NCBI GenBank assembly: GCA_025201865.1
Contig: MU603132.1
Location: 1 to 18,837 of the forward strand
DNA: 18,837 nt
Direction: 5' to 3'
Origin: Ramicandelaber brevisporus
Taxonomy: Eukaryota > Kickxellomycota > Ramicandelaberales > Ramicandelaberaceae
Below the pieces are notes generated by a model. That model was not told where the DNA came from. It was given only the letters and a program-made list of their open reading frames with translations, and did no database searches. The position numbers were made by a program, and so were the translations under genes. This document shows, in pieces, positions 1-8,452 of this stretch. Position 1 is the stretch's first letter, and each line of letters opens with the position of its first letter.

Positions 1-344
1 CCACACGAGACAAGACTTGCAAGTCTTCAGACAGGGATAAAACTGTTCGGTCATCACAGCCAGCGCACGGCCGCAAAATGCGGTCGGCATTGTCAGTAGC
101 AGTAGAGCGTTGACGCGTCGACGCGCGTGGACTTACCGTAGTAGGCAATGGCGGCGCTCTGGGTGAGCTTGAAGTCGCCCTTCTCGAAGGCTGGGATCTT
201 GCCCAGCGGGAACTTGGCCAGGTACTCGGCACCCTTGTGGTCTGGGATCACCTGCTCGAGAGCAAGGCCGGTGTAGGCCGCCGCAACCTTGGCCTTGTTG
301 CCGCGGTCGCCGCCGTAGTCGAAGAGCTTGCCGAATGCAGTCAT
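1..344 (-). CDS. Elongation factor 1B gamma subunit, GST-like N-terminus (partial)
   Basis: Exon 1 (344 down to 137) encodes 69 residues plus one base, starting MTAFGKLFDYGG. The protein resembles the thioredoxin-fold half of eEF1B gamma: KFPLGKIPAFE carries the conserved cis-proline turn of GST folds, and LTQSAAIAYY matches the family's 'ES/QSxAIAYY' helix. In the family this subunit scaffolds the eEF1B complex that recharges eEF1A with GTP in the cytosol. The longer open frame begins at 467, but the ATG at 344 gives the correct family N-terminus. A GTAAGT donor follows at 136, and the frame probably resumes at 42 and runs off the window. GC-ended codons suit a highly expressed gene. The C-terminal EF1G domain is outside the window, so a stand-alone glutathione transferase cannot be excluded. 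Confidence 0.72.
43..136 (-). other. Intron 1 of the eEF1B gamma gene
   Basis: On the minus strand the donor is GTAAGT (136 to 131), the likely branch site is ACTGACA (A at 93), and the acceptor is AACAG ending at 43. The size is 94 nt and the intron is phase 1. Another AG ending at 16 keeps the same downstream frame, so the exact acceptor is not certain. The branch, spacing and acceptor match the well-supported intron of the ChAP gene in this window, which favours position 43. Confidence 0.6.
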
Positions 345-1046
345 TTGGAGAGAACGAGAAAGAGCGATATGATGTTGGAGAGTAATGGTGTGTGTGGAGG
401 AGAGTGTGGAGGCAAGATCAGAGTCGCGGAAGTTTAGGATGGAACTCCTCTCGAACATCCAGCGCAACGCTCAGGCAAACATAGCTGCTCGCATTTCATG
501 CCCCCTCTCCAATAACATCTATCGCTGCTGATACAGTCAATCGATCGAGTTGCCTCCAGCATCCTTCAACTCTGCGCCTTTACCAGGTAATCGCATGCTC
601 CGCTCTGTCCTCTGAGTTACATCACCTCTTCTTTGCATGGTCAGGAGGACCAGTGTGTGCACGCCGCTTGTTCCCTTCGCCCTCGATGCTCTCCACACTA
701 ATACGCTTCAGCTTTGTGAGTCTCGGTCCCTCCCCTCCCCTCTCTCTCTCCGTTTTGTCTCCTCGAAGCCATCTACATTTCGCGGCTGTCGCGCATCGCC
801 GTCCCTCCATTCGATGGAAGGATCAATGGGAGCTCTGGTCGCGAGAGCACGCACTTAAGCTCTTCGTAGCACACGCGAGCTGTATCAGTCGTCAAGCCTT
901 CTTCGTTGCGCGTCCCTCACATCGCACACACCCGCAATATAGACTCTGTTGGCACTGCCCGCTCACTCTGGTTGGCTGCAATACACAAACCTCAACAACT
1001 TCTTTCCCTTTTTCTTCCACACCGCTACAAGACAACAGCTGTTGAT
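345..1046. promoter_or_regulatory. Divergent promoter region, eEF1B gamma / acyl-CoA synthetase
   Basis: This 702-bp spacer separates two divergent start codons. The elongation-factor side has a pyrimidine-rich leader on the minus strand, which fits a translation-apparatus gene. The synthetase side has CT-rich stretches at about 720-785 and 1000-1020. There are weak signs of a leader intron on the plus strand: a GTGAGT at 716 and an AACAG ending at 1038, just before the ATG at 1047. With that splice, the ATG at 637 would be in frame with the synthetase. The implied intron (323 nt) is much longer than the others here, so I kept the simple start. No TATA box or RNA gene was recognised. Confidence 0.45.
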
Positions 1047-3179
1047 ATGTCGCCTACTCCAGCGCCAGCAGCGACGCCAGCAGCGCCAGATATGCCAGCG
1101 GCTGGCCAGTCGTACTCATACGAGCTCACAGACGAGCCCTCCGCCTCTGGAAACACCGGCGGTGGACTTCCGCGCATGCACATTATGCACCGTCATGAGC
1201 CGCAGCTCACGGCTCAGGACTCGGGTGTGACCTCTCTGGCTGGCTTCTATGCTCGTGGTATGAGCATAGCTGGTGAGAACGCAGAGTTTCTGGGCACTCG
1301 AGCCATGCTAGATGACGGCAAGACTGCTGGGCCGTATGTGTGGCAGTCATACCGCCAGGCTGCAACACGGGCAGCTAACTTTGGCTCTGGCCTTGCCAAG
1401 GTTGGTGGGCACAAGCTTGGAGACCGCATTGCCTTCTATCTGCACAACTGCGCTGAGTACATCATTAGCTTCCACACAGCCTTTGCTCATGGCTATGTGA
1501 TGGTCCCAATATACGATACACTCGGCAAAGACGGCGCCAAGCATGTACTAGAAGAGTGCGAGACCGAGACAGTGGTGACGTCTGCAGCACTGGCGCCAAC
1601 TATTATTCAGTCTGCCGCTGACAAGGCATCTGTGGTCAAGCGAATCATTATCGTCACTCCCGCGCCAACTGGCAAACCAAGCAATCCGGATGCTGACCGT
1701 GAAACTGTTGATGGCTTGAAGGCTCAAGCCGAGCAGCTTGGCATTGGTCATGTTGAGATTCTGACATTTGCCGAGGTCGAGGCCACTGGTTCCCAGCTGC
1801 CCGTTGTCAAGCCAGCTCAGGAGCCTGCCGCCGATGACGTTGCAATCATTGCTTACACCTCTGGCACATCGGGTGGCCGTCCCAAGGGTGCTATTTTAAC
1901 TCACGGCAACTTCTTGTCTGTGATTGCCGGCGGCTTGCTACTCTATCGCAAGGGCTATGGCCTGATGATTACAGAGTCGCCGCGCTCGACCTCACTGTCC
2001 TACTTGCCATTGGCCCATCTCTATGGCCAGGCATTCTCATTCATGTCAATTGCGATGGGTGCGCGCATGGGCTTTTGGCAAGGCGATGTGCTGAAGCTGC
2101 TTGATGATATGCAGGCTCTTCGACCAACCTGCTTGACTGGCATCCCTCGCATTCTGAATAGAGTGTACGCCAAGATTTGGGCCGCTCTTGCTGATAAAGG
2201 CCGGGTTGCGCAATGGCTGTTCAACTTTGCCTATGCTAGCAAGCTGTCAGCGCTGCGGCAAAACGGTCAGAACACGCACTGGCTCTGGGACCGCATCGTG
2301 TTTGGCAAGATTCGTGAGCTTCTGGGTGGCGAGGTTGCTTACATCCTCAACGCATCTGCGCCGCTGCTGCCTGAAGTCAAGGCCTTTTACCAAGTCGCCT
2401 TCTCGTCGGCCACCTTTGATGTGTTTGGTAGCACTGAGACATGCGGTGTGGTCACAATCACGTCGCAGGGTGACACCGATGTTGGTCATGTGGGCTACCC
2501 AATGCCATTCAACCGAGTCAAGCTGGCCGATGTGTCCGACATGGGATTCACGTCGCAAGACAAGCCATATCCGCGCGGTGAGATTTGCGTCAAAGGTCCT
2601 ACTCTCTTCAAGGGCTATTACAAGCAGCCTAATCTCACTGCCGAGGTTATGGATGCCGACGGCTATTATCACACTGGCGACATTGGCCTGTGGGATGAGA
2701 TGGGTCGTTTGCGTATCATTGACCGTGTGAAGGCACTTGTCAAGCTGCAGCAGGGCGAGTATCTTGCACTCGAGCGCATTGAAAACATCATCAATACACA
2801 TGCCATCATCCAGCAGTCAATGGTGTATGGCAACTCGTTCAAGTCATTTGCAGTGGCGGTTGTTGTGCCAGATGAGTCAGCACTGCGTCGCTTCGTCAAG
2901 GAACAGGAAATTAACCTGTCGCCCACAACCACCAGCTCCTTTGAGAGTCTTTGCCGAGACCAAGCCGTGTGTGCAGCCATGGTCAAAGAGCTCGACAAGT
3001 GGTGTCGCAAGCAGGACTGTCGCGGCTTTGAAATCCCCAAGATGCTGTATCTCGAACCTGCTCCGTTCACCATTGGCAATGGCATCCTGTCGCCTACTAT
3101 GAAGCTCAAGCGAGGATTTGCACGCAATCACTATGCTGCTATTCTTGAAGAATTGTACGATAACGCTGGCTTCGATTAG
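1047..3179 (+). CDS. Long-chain fatty acid--CoA ligase (acyl-CoA synthetase)
   Basis: The product is 710 residues, as expected for fungal Faa and plant LACS enzymes (about 690-740). It activates fatty acids to acyl-CoA through an acyl-adenylate, for lipid synthesis, import or beta-oxidation. Motifs in order: ATP-binding P-loop YTSGTSGGRPKG (from residue 270), FGSTE adenylation motif (460-464), YYHTGDIGLW (540-549), and the hinge/fatty-acid signature IDRVKALVKLQQGEY (558-572). The C-terminus has the usual SPTMKLKR segment. Sequence between 460 and 690 reads most like the LACS6/Faa2 branch. No peroxisomal SKL-type tail is present (it ends AGFD) and no clear membrane helix was seen. The ATG at 1047 was chosen because the 47 residues upstream in frame look like untranslated leader. 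The P-loop has one residue more than the family norm. No introns are needed. Confidence 0.93.
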   Translation: MSPTPAPAATPAAPDMPAAGQSYSYELTDEPSASGNTGGGLPRMHIMHRHEPQLTAQDSGVTSLAGFYARGMSIAGENAEFLGTRAMLDDGKTAGPYVWQSYRQAATRAANFGSGLAKVGGHKLGDRIAFYLHNCAEYIISFHTAFAHGYVMVPIYDTLGKDGAKHVLEECETETVVTSAALAPTIIQSAADKASVVKRIIIVTPAPTGKPSNPDADRETVDGLKAQAEQLGIGHVEILTFAEVEATGSQLPVVKPAQEPAADDVAIIAYTSGTSGGRPKGAILTHGNFLSVIAGGLLLYRKGYGLMITESPRSTSLSYLPLAHLYGQAFSFMSIAMGARMGFWQGDVLKLLDDMQALRPTCLTGIPRILNRVYAKIWAALADKGRVAQWLFNFAYASKLSALRQNGQNTHWLWDRIVFGKIRELLGGEVAYILNASAPLLPEVKAFYQVAFSSATFDVFGSTETCGVVTITSQGDTDVGHVGYPMPFNRVKLADVSDMGFTSQDKPYPRGEICVKGPTLFKGYYKQPNLTAEVMDADGYYHTGDIGLWDEMGRLRIIDRVKALVKLQQGEYLALERIENIINTHAIIQQSMVYGNSFKSFAVAVVVPDESALRRFVKEQEINLSPTTTSSFESLCRDQAVCAAMVKELDKWCRKQDCRGFEIPKMLYLEPAPFTIGNGILSPTMKLKRGFARNHYAAILEELYDNAGFD

Positions 3180-3427
3180 TCCAGTTTTTTTTTTCATTCC
3201 TTTTCATGTTGGTCTGTTTTTGTTTTTGTTTACTTGTTTTCTGTTATTCAGATAGATAAACTACTATCTTTGTCCTCACTTTAATTCTTTATATCCTTGC
3301 TACACTTTCTATGGCTAAGTTCACAACTTAAGATCAGATGTCATCAAAAACGTCGATGTTTGCGTCTCGTCCTCCTGTTCGCTTGTTTTTTCCGTTTTTT
3401 TTTTGTAATAAAATTTTCATCTCCCTG
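3180..3427 (+). promoter_or_regulatory. Compact tandem spacer with T-tracts and AATAAA
   Basis: Only 248 bp separate the synthetase stop from the chosen carrier start. The spacer is T-rich: runs follow the stop at about 3185-3240, and another run lies at about 3386-3404. An AATAAA at 3407-3412 sits 16 nt before the carrier ATG. It may be the synthetase poly(A) signal or simply AT-rich leader. If used, the two transcripts would nearly abut or overlap. Confidence 0.35.
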
Positions 3428-4789
3428 ATGCCTCTGGCGACGCCTTTAAGTCAGCAACATCTCGCTTCGCCGGATCTTACGCAGCCTCCAGTGTCGCAGC
3501 AACAGCAGCAACAGCAGCGGCAGCAGCCAGAGTCGAGGGAAAGGTTGGCTGGAGGCGCACTAGATGACCAAGCCTTTGCGAGATTCAGCAGAGCAGCAGC
3601 TCGACTGGAAGGTGCAGATGAGCGATTGCTGACCGGAACAAACACAACTTCCACCGAGTCAGCTCGTAGAGGATATGGTGGCAACAACTTGGGCGGAACA
3701 GGCAGCAGCAGCAGCAGCAGCAGCAGGGATCATAGTAATGATGATGGTGATGATGATGGTAGCAGCATTACTGAAAAGAGGTGGCTGTCAATGTCACGGC
3801 CATCATCGAGTGCCATCGGTGCCGTTTCTGGTGTGACGGCAGGTGCAGTTTCGGCATTTATCACATGTCCGTTAGACCTCGTCAAAACTCGGATGCAAAA
3901 TCAAATCAGAACGCCTCTTCCATCAACGCTGTATGCCTCAGACGGTCGCCAAATCTACCGCAGCACAAGCCATGCGCTGCGAACAATCTTTGCTGAGGAT
4001 GGCGTTCGTGGGCTGTTCCGCGGTCTTCCAGTTGTACTTCTTGGGTGCATGTCTAACTGGGCAGTGTACTTTACATCGTATCAGATTCTCAAGCAGGAGC
4101 TGGCTGAGCGAATGGACAAACAGCAGACTGAGACTTCTGTGCTGATTATGGCTGCTATGGGTGCTGGTGCGCTAACATCTGTGGCGACATCCCCGCTGTG
4201 GGTCGTGAAGAGCAGGATCATGACGCAGTCGAAGACAACCGAGTACAACTATACAGGCACACTGCATGCGTTCAGAGACATTTGGATCAAAGAAGGTTGG
4301 CGTGGCTATTACAAAGGCCTCGGCTCGAGCCTGCTTGGTGTATCTCATGTCGCTATTCAGTTTCCTATATACGAGAAGATGAAGATGCTGACTGGAGCCG
4401 ATGGATTGCTTCACAATAACGGCAGAAAGCGCAGCGATGAGGATCTCACAGAGAGTGGCGACGTGAACGCCACATCTAAAGCAGTTGAGCGGGCAGATGA
4501 TCACTGGACAATGGAGACTGCTCGACTACTGGCAGCATCCATCCCTGCCAAATTCGCGGCCAGCATCGCAACATACCCGCATGAAGTTATCAGAACACGA
4601 CTGCAGAATCAAGCAACCGATCCACCGAGATACCGAGGCATCATTCATGCAGTTATCAAGATATTTAGAGAAGAAGGACCAAGGGCATACTACCAAGGAT
4701 TGAGTACCAATCTTATTCGGACTGTGCCTAATAGCGCGATCACACTACTTGTCTACGAGCTCATGTATAGATATCTACATTCGTTTTAA
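3428..4789 (+). CDS. YIA6: Mitochondrial NAD+ carrier (SLC25 family, Ndt1/Yia6-like)
   Basis: From the ATG at 3428 the product is 453 residues. It has three mitochondrial-carrier repeats with signatures PLDLVKTR (148-155), PLWVVKSR (256-263) and PHEVIRTR (384-391). Trp in repeat 2 and the HEVIRTR form in repeat 3 mark the nucleotide/NAD+/folate carrier branch. SLLGVSHVAIQFPIYE closely matches yeast Ndt1 (Yia6), which imports NAD+ across the inner membrane. Rim2-type pyrimidine carriers are the main alternative. About 115 residues of Q- and S-rich sequence precede repeat 1, and a charged loop of about 35 residues precedes repeat 3. The frame is open back to ATG 3338, but that part reads as leader (poly-T, AATAAA). 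A third possible start is Met at 3791. Confidence 0.86.
   Translation: MPLATPLSQQHLASPDLTQPPVSQQQQQQQRQQPESRERLAGGALDDQAFARFSRAAARLEGADERLLTGTNTTSTESARRGYGGNNLGGTGSSSSSSSRDHSNDDGDDDGSSITEKRWLSMSRPSSSAIGAVSGVTAGAVSAFITCPLDLVKTRMQNQIRTPLPSTLYASDGRQIYRSTSHALRTIFAEDGVRGLFRGLPVVLLGCMSNWAVYFTSYQILKQELAERMDKQQTETSVLIMAAMGAGALTSVATSPLWVVKSRIMTQSKTTEYNYTGTLHAFRDIWIKEGWRGYYKGLGSSLLGVSHVAIQFPIYEKMKMLTGADGLLHNNGRKRSDEDLTESGDVNATSKAVERADDHWTMETARLLAASIPAKFAASIATYPHEVIRTRLQNQATDPPRYRGIIHAVIKIFREEGPRAYYQGLSTNLIRTVPNSAITLLVYELMYRYLHSF
3702..3726 (+). repeat. (GCA)n trinucleotide run coding for serine
   Basis: About eight tandem GCA units, read as AGC codons, give a serine run in the N-terminal extension of the NAD+ carrier. 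An acidic stretch with GATGATG-type repeats follows at 3737-3760. A CAG/CAA glutamine run lies further upstream at about 3496-3527. The region is probably length-variable. Confidence 0.8.
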
Positions 4790-5583
4790 AAAAAACAATA
4801 ATAATAAAACTGAAAAGCCCGAATCACCTAATTCACATTAAACTGTACGATCGACACACTCTCTAATTGAATTTAGTGCAGACACTTCCGCGATTTGACA
4901 TGCGTCGTGGGATGTTCAGTCTATCACCATGCGCGGGAACCTGAGCTGCACACTCTCTCTTCACCCTAATGCACGTCTGCGAGTCTTGCGTCGCGGTAAA
5001 AAAAAAAGCCTCGCAGTCATTGAAATATCGCAGTCCTTTGTTCAGTCATATGATTCCTTGACTCCGTGGCTCCATAACTCCAATAGCAAAATTTGACGTC
5101 AAGCGTGGTATCCAGCACTCTGATTTCCCCCTCTAAACCGCACACTACCCTAGACTTTGTTGTCCTCGCATTTGAGAGCTCTCGTGCGCGCTTCAACTGA
5201 CTCTTTGTTGTTGCTGCTTTTGTTTTTAATGATCGACTGTTTGTAATACCACCTAGCTGCGCAGTTCTGCAGGTCACGCCATATTCTTCCTGCTTGTTCC
5301 ACACTCATTCAGCTGTTTTTGTTGCTGTTCTTCTGCTTCTCTCTCTCATTCTCTCTTGTACACTGTGGTGGTCAATAGAGACTGGCAACTGACAGCCACC
5401 ATTACCTCGCTTGTATCATAACTATACTTGCGAGCCCTTTTGGTTTTATCGCAGCCGTTCGCTCTGTTCGTTCTGTTCTGTTCCATTCTGTTTTACTTTT
5501 TCTTGTCTTCTTCTTCTCTTTTGTCCTTCAATTACTTTCTTCTTCTTTTATTGCTTGCCTGTACTCCATTCTAGCCTTTGATA
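4790..5583 (+). promoter_or_regulatory. Carrier 3' UTR and leader of the next gene
   Basis: The spacer is 794 bp. It begins with an AATAAA at 4803-4808, 14 nt past the carrier stop, a likely poly(A) signal. The right third is strongly pyrimidine-rich up to the ATG at 5584. It holds a 19-nt run at 5469-5487 that recurs before the gene at 12202. An ACTGACA at 5388-5394 followed by a pyrimidine tract and TCGCAG (AG at 5453-5454) looks like the end of a leader intron, but no convincing donor was found. The minus-strand frame at 5017-5304 has no protein-like features. Confidence 0.4.
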
Positions 5584-6891
5584 ATGTACTCCAATACAAT
5601 GCCTGTGCGTCGACAGGTACCTCATCGCAGCTTCAGTACCAGCAGCGGCGGTAGCAGTGGATCAAGTGGAGGTAGTAGCTTTGGCAGCATGCAACAGCAG
5701 CATCGTGGCAGCTATTCATACAGCATCCCACATGGACAGCCAGCTCTAATGAACGTCTCCCCTGTTATGGTGCCACGGCGCAACACAACTGGCAATGTCG
5801 GCGGATATTCTCCGGCATCGTCACCAAGCACATCCAGTGGTCACTATTACAACCCGTTTGCTACGAATGGCGGGTACAGCGAACGTGACTCACCACCTGC
5901 GCTGTCCTCATCACCGTCCCCATTGCAACAGCAACAACAGCAGCAACAACAGCATTCGACATCATTTCTGCGAAGTTCAGTGGCGTCCAATGTGGCTAGA
6001 GTGGCAATGAATGGGAAGCCACAGTCTGTTGATCAGAGTAAGACTCTGGTGGCATCACTTCATAACGTCATGAATGGTCAACTGCCATTGATTCCAGAGC
6101 AGATTTCTATGATGCAGAAACACGACCAAGTCGCGGTTATTCAAGTTTGTCTCTTGCCACATATGCCGCGTGCATCCGCATTCAAGTATGAGTCGGTATC
6201 TGGCTCTGTTGCCATTAACGTCAGTAGCTATGGACACAATCAGAGGTTCTCATCGCAGGTTCAGCGGAAACCGTCTATGGACTTGATTGACCTCGATCCG
6301 TTTGAGGATGACACTGTGAGCAGCAACGGAGATAGCGTAGGCAGCGTCGGTAAAGGGCAGGCGGGCCGAAGATGTGAATTCCTGGTTGATATCGAGGTTC
6401 GTGGTCAGCCGTCTGGTCCGTACGACCCAGCAATGTTTGAAGGCGGTGATCTCGACAGTCCATCGGCGTCACATCCATCCCTCAAGCAGACAAAGCAGCA
6501 AATCAAGCATATACAGAAACTCAAGCAACAGCAGCTCGAACAGCAGCAGTTTGAGCAACAGTACAAACAGCAAGGGTATCCAATGTACAATATGGGAGGT
6601 GGTAATGTCTACAAGGGTTCGAAAGCATCACCTGGAGTCATCAGCAGTGCAGCGTCCACAGTGGTATCTCCAATCAAGGGCTTGTTTGGCAATGTCAAAT
6701 CTGGGATGCGTAAATTACTCACAACACCCTCGATTACGACTCACGTCAAGAACTCCATTGTAATCACACTTCCAGCACAGGCAGATATCATGTATGATGG
6801 CTATGACCCAATCGACTTGAATCTTGCTACAATGAACATCTGTCACGGAGTTCTGCAGGTGTTTGTTCCTCTCACTCGCGATGGCGATTAA
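5584..6891 (+). CDS. Q/S-rich protein with possible split HSP20-like domain
   Basis: The product is 435 residues from the first ATG; Met at 5599 is an alternative start. Residues 1-150 are low-complexity (Ser/Gly/Gln/Pro, Q115-Q123). Residues 182-212 contain a strand-rich stretch, VAVIQVCLLP then SGSVAINV, spaced like the start of an alpha-crystallin domain. The last 45 residues contain IVITLP and GVLQVFVP (422-429), resembling the end of that domain (LP..., then GVLxVxVP). About 180 mostly disordered residues lie between the halves, including LIDLDPFED (234-242) and a Gln-rich coil (about 300-330). If the reading is right, this is a very divergent small heat-shock protein with an interrupted fold. 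I do not recognise an orthologue, and the fold assignment is inference. It is followed convergently by ERG3. Confidence 0.82.
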   Translation: MYSNTMPVRRQVPHRSFSTSSGGSSGSSGGSSFGSMQQQHRGSYSYSIPHGQPALMNVSPVMVPRRNTTGNVGGYSPASSPSTSSGHYYNPFATNGGYSERDSPPALSSSPSPLQQQQQQQQQHSTSFLRSSVASNVARVAMNGKPQSVDQSKTLVASLHNVMNGQLPLIPEQISMMQKHDQVAVIQVCLLPHMPRASAFKYESVSGSVAINVSSYGHNQRFSSQVQRKPSMDLIDLDPFEDDTVSSNGDSVGSVGKGQAGRRCEFLVDIEVRGQPSGPYDPAMFEGGDLDSPSASHPSLKQTKQQIKHIQKLKQQQLEQQQFEQQYKQQGYPMYNMGGGNVYKGSKASPGVISSAASTVVSPIKGLFGNVKSGMRKLLTTPSITTHVKNSIVITLPAQADIMYDGYDPIDLNLATMNICHGVLQVFVPLTRDGD

Positions 6892-7276
6892 TCGAATCTC
6901 CTAATCTACCCTGCGCACTTTAATGACACTTCTATCTTTTTGCTGCTTGCTTTTCCTTCCTCCTTCCTTCCTTCTTCCTTCCTCCTGCTGCATGCTTCTC
7001 TATTTTAATAGTTTGTTTATCACTTTGTAACATACTCCAGAAAAGTTTATATTTAGTGCAAAGGGAAGGAGGAGGAAGAGGAACAAGAAGAGGAGGAGAG
7101 TGAGAAGTAATGGAGGAAGTAATTATACTTTTTAAACAACGAAAGACTTGTAACAGATGATACGCGCGCGCACACTCACATATGGGGGCAGCGAACTCGC
7201 GTACACTGTCAGAAAAATAATAATAAAAGGGGGCTGTTTGGGGGGGGAGAGGAGGAGGAGAGAGAAGGGAAAGGAC
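6892..7276. other. Convergent 3' region with pyrimidine and purine tracts
   Basis: This 385-bp spacer lies between the stop codons of the plus-strand Q/S-rich gene and ERG3 on the minus strand. The plus strand has a nearly pure pyrimidine tract at 6951-6986 and purine tracts at about 7061-7125 and 7235-7275. Transcripts from either side therefore carry CU-rich 3' tails. The tracts are imperfectly complementary to each other. No gene was seen. Confidence 0.6.
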
Positions 7277-8452
7277 TTAGAGGTCGGTTGCGGTTGACGA
7301 GTAACCAGAGTCGGATCCGGCTCGACTTGGAGTTTTCGAGGGAGGAGCGCGTCTCAAAACAGGCTGATCGTCACTATGGATTGTGCTGACTGCTGCTGAT
7401 GTAGACTTGCCCTCGATAACTGGCAACATTTCGTCAACTTCTGTAGACTGCATGGCGCGAACTTGGGCAGAATTGCGCAGCTCTCGCTGTTCAATTTCAG
7501 GAGTTGGGTTGCGGTGGGAGCCAAAGACACGGTCCCATACTGTAAAGTACTGGCCGTAGTTGTAGTTGAACTGCAGATGGTGGATGGTGTGATGGGCTGC
7601 TCCGTTGATGGCTGGATGGCTAGCAAGATACTCACCATCGTGGATCATGACGGTCCACACATTAACGACGGCAAAGAGACCCAGGTACACAAACTTGTTC
7701 ATCGGGAACAGATACACAAACAAGTGATATGGAATTGACTGTGCGTATCCGTCGAGAGGATGGAAGGCGTGGGATGCAAAGGGGGTCGGAATAATCCACT
7801 TGTGATGGGGCTTGTGGATGCGAGCATAGAACAGTCGGTGATGTTCGATACGATGGATCCAGTAGATGCCAAAATCAGTAAACACGAGGAACCACAAGAT
7901 GCTGAAGGCAATAAACGCAAAGTCGTACAGCTTGGTTTCCTCCGAGCGATATAATTCAGAATAGACGCGCGAGTGACCCCGAATCTCGCCAACCATCCAT
8001 GGCACAGTTAGCAATGACATGAGTGGGAATGCTTGAACTGCCGATGCAATCTCCATCCGCACTTGGTTCTTCAGGAACTTGGGGTGCTTCATCTGTTCAT
8101 GATCGTAGACAAAGTAATACGAGAGAGTGGCGGTGATGAAGTAGAAGATGTGCGCGCCTATACACAAGATGAGGAAGACAGTGATTGATTGCCGCAGAAT
8201 GTGATCACGTGGAAGACCAAGCGAGTCAGGTGATGCTACGGCCGATGATGCTGTAGAGATGGTCTGAGTGGATGCATTGTATGTGGCCGTTAGCGCGTCT
8301 CTGAAGAATGCTGAATCGGCCAATGAAGCAGAAGGTGCAAACGAGGAGAGTAAACTAGCAGCGCCCCTCAGAGCAGCGGTCGTGTATGGGGCTGCTGCCA
8401 GGTAGACCTGGTCCATAAAAAGGTTGTCGAGATACGTCACCACAACGTCCAT
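7277..8452 (-). CDS. ERG3: Sterol C-5 desaturase (delta7-sterol 5(6)-desaturase)
   Basis: The 391-residue product belongs to the fatty acid hydroxylase/sterol desaturase family. It introduces the C5-C6 double bond of episterol in the ER, a late step of ergosterol synthesis, using O2 and cytochrome b5. The di-iron histidine boxes are all visible: HRIEHH (200-205), HKPHHKW (213-219) and HxxHH (288-292) followed by FNYNYGQYFTVWDRVFG. An additional SHAFHPLDGY lies at 227-236. Hydrophobic segments at about 90-112, 134-152, 178-198 and 250-270 fit a multipass ER protein. The N-terminal 80 and C-terminal 70 residues are variable, the latter Ser/Thr/Pro-rich. The ATG has a good context (gaccATGG) and no intron interrupts the coding region. 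An SREBP-type site lies just upstream. Confidence 0.95.
   Translation of the reverse strand: MDVVVTYLDNLFMDQVYLAAAPYTTAALRGAASLLSSFAPSASLADSAFFRDALTATYNASTQTISTASSAVASPDSLGLPRDHILRQSITVFLILCIGAHIFYFITATLSYYFVYDHEQMKHPKFLKNQVRMEIASAVQAFPLMSLLTVPWMVGEIRGHSRVYSELYRSEETKLYDFAFIAFSILWFLVFTDFGIYWIHRIEHHRLFYARIHKPHHKWIIPTPFASHAFHPLDGYAQSIPYHLFVYLFPMNKFVYLGLFAVVNVWTVMIHDGEYLASHPAINGAAHHTIHHLQFNYNYGQYFTVWDRVFGSHRNPTPEIEQRELRNSAQVRAMQSTEVDEMLPVIEGKSTSAAVSTIHSDDQPVLRRAPPSKTPSRAGSDSGYSSTATDL

Noticed and set aside
653-1045. 130-codon frame upstream of the acyl-CoA synthetase
   Set aside because: It is Ser/Pro/His-rich with no motif, lies in a CT-rich leader and stops just before the real ATG.
2247-3127. 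Antisense open frames across the 3' half of the acyl-CoA synthetase
   Set aside because: The sense frame carries all family motifs; the antisense products show no protein-like features.
5017-5304. 95-codon minus-strand frame in the spacer before 5584
   Set aside because: No recognisable domain, no neighbouring promoter evidence, and it covers the AT/CT-rich leader of a plus-strand gene.
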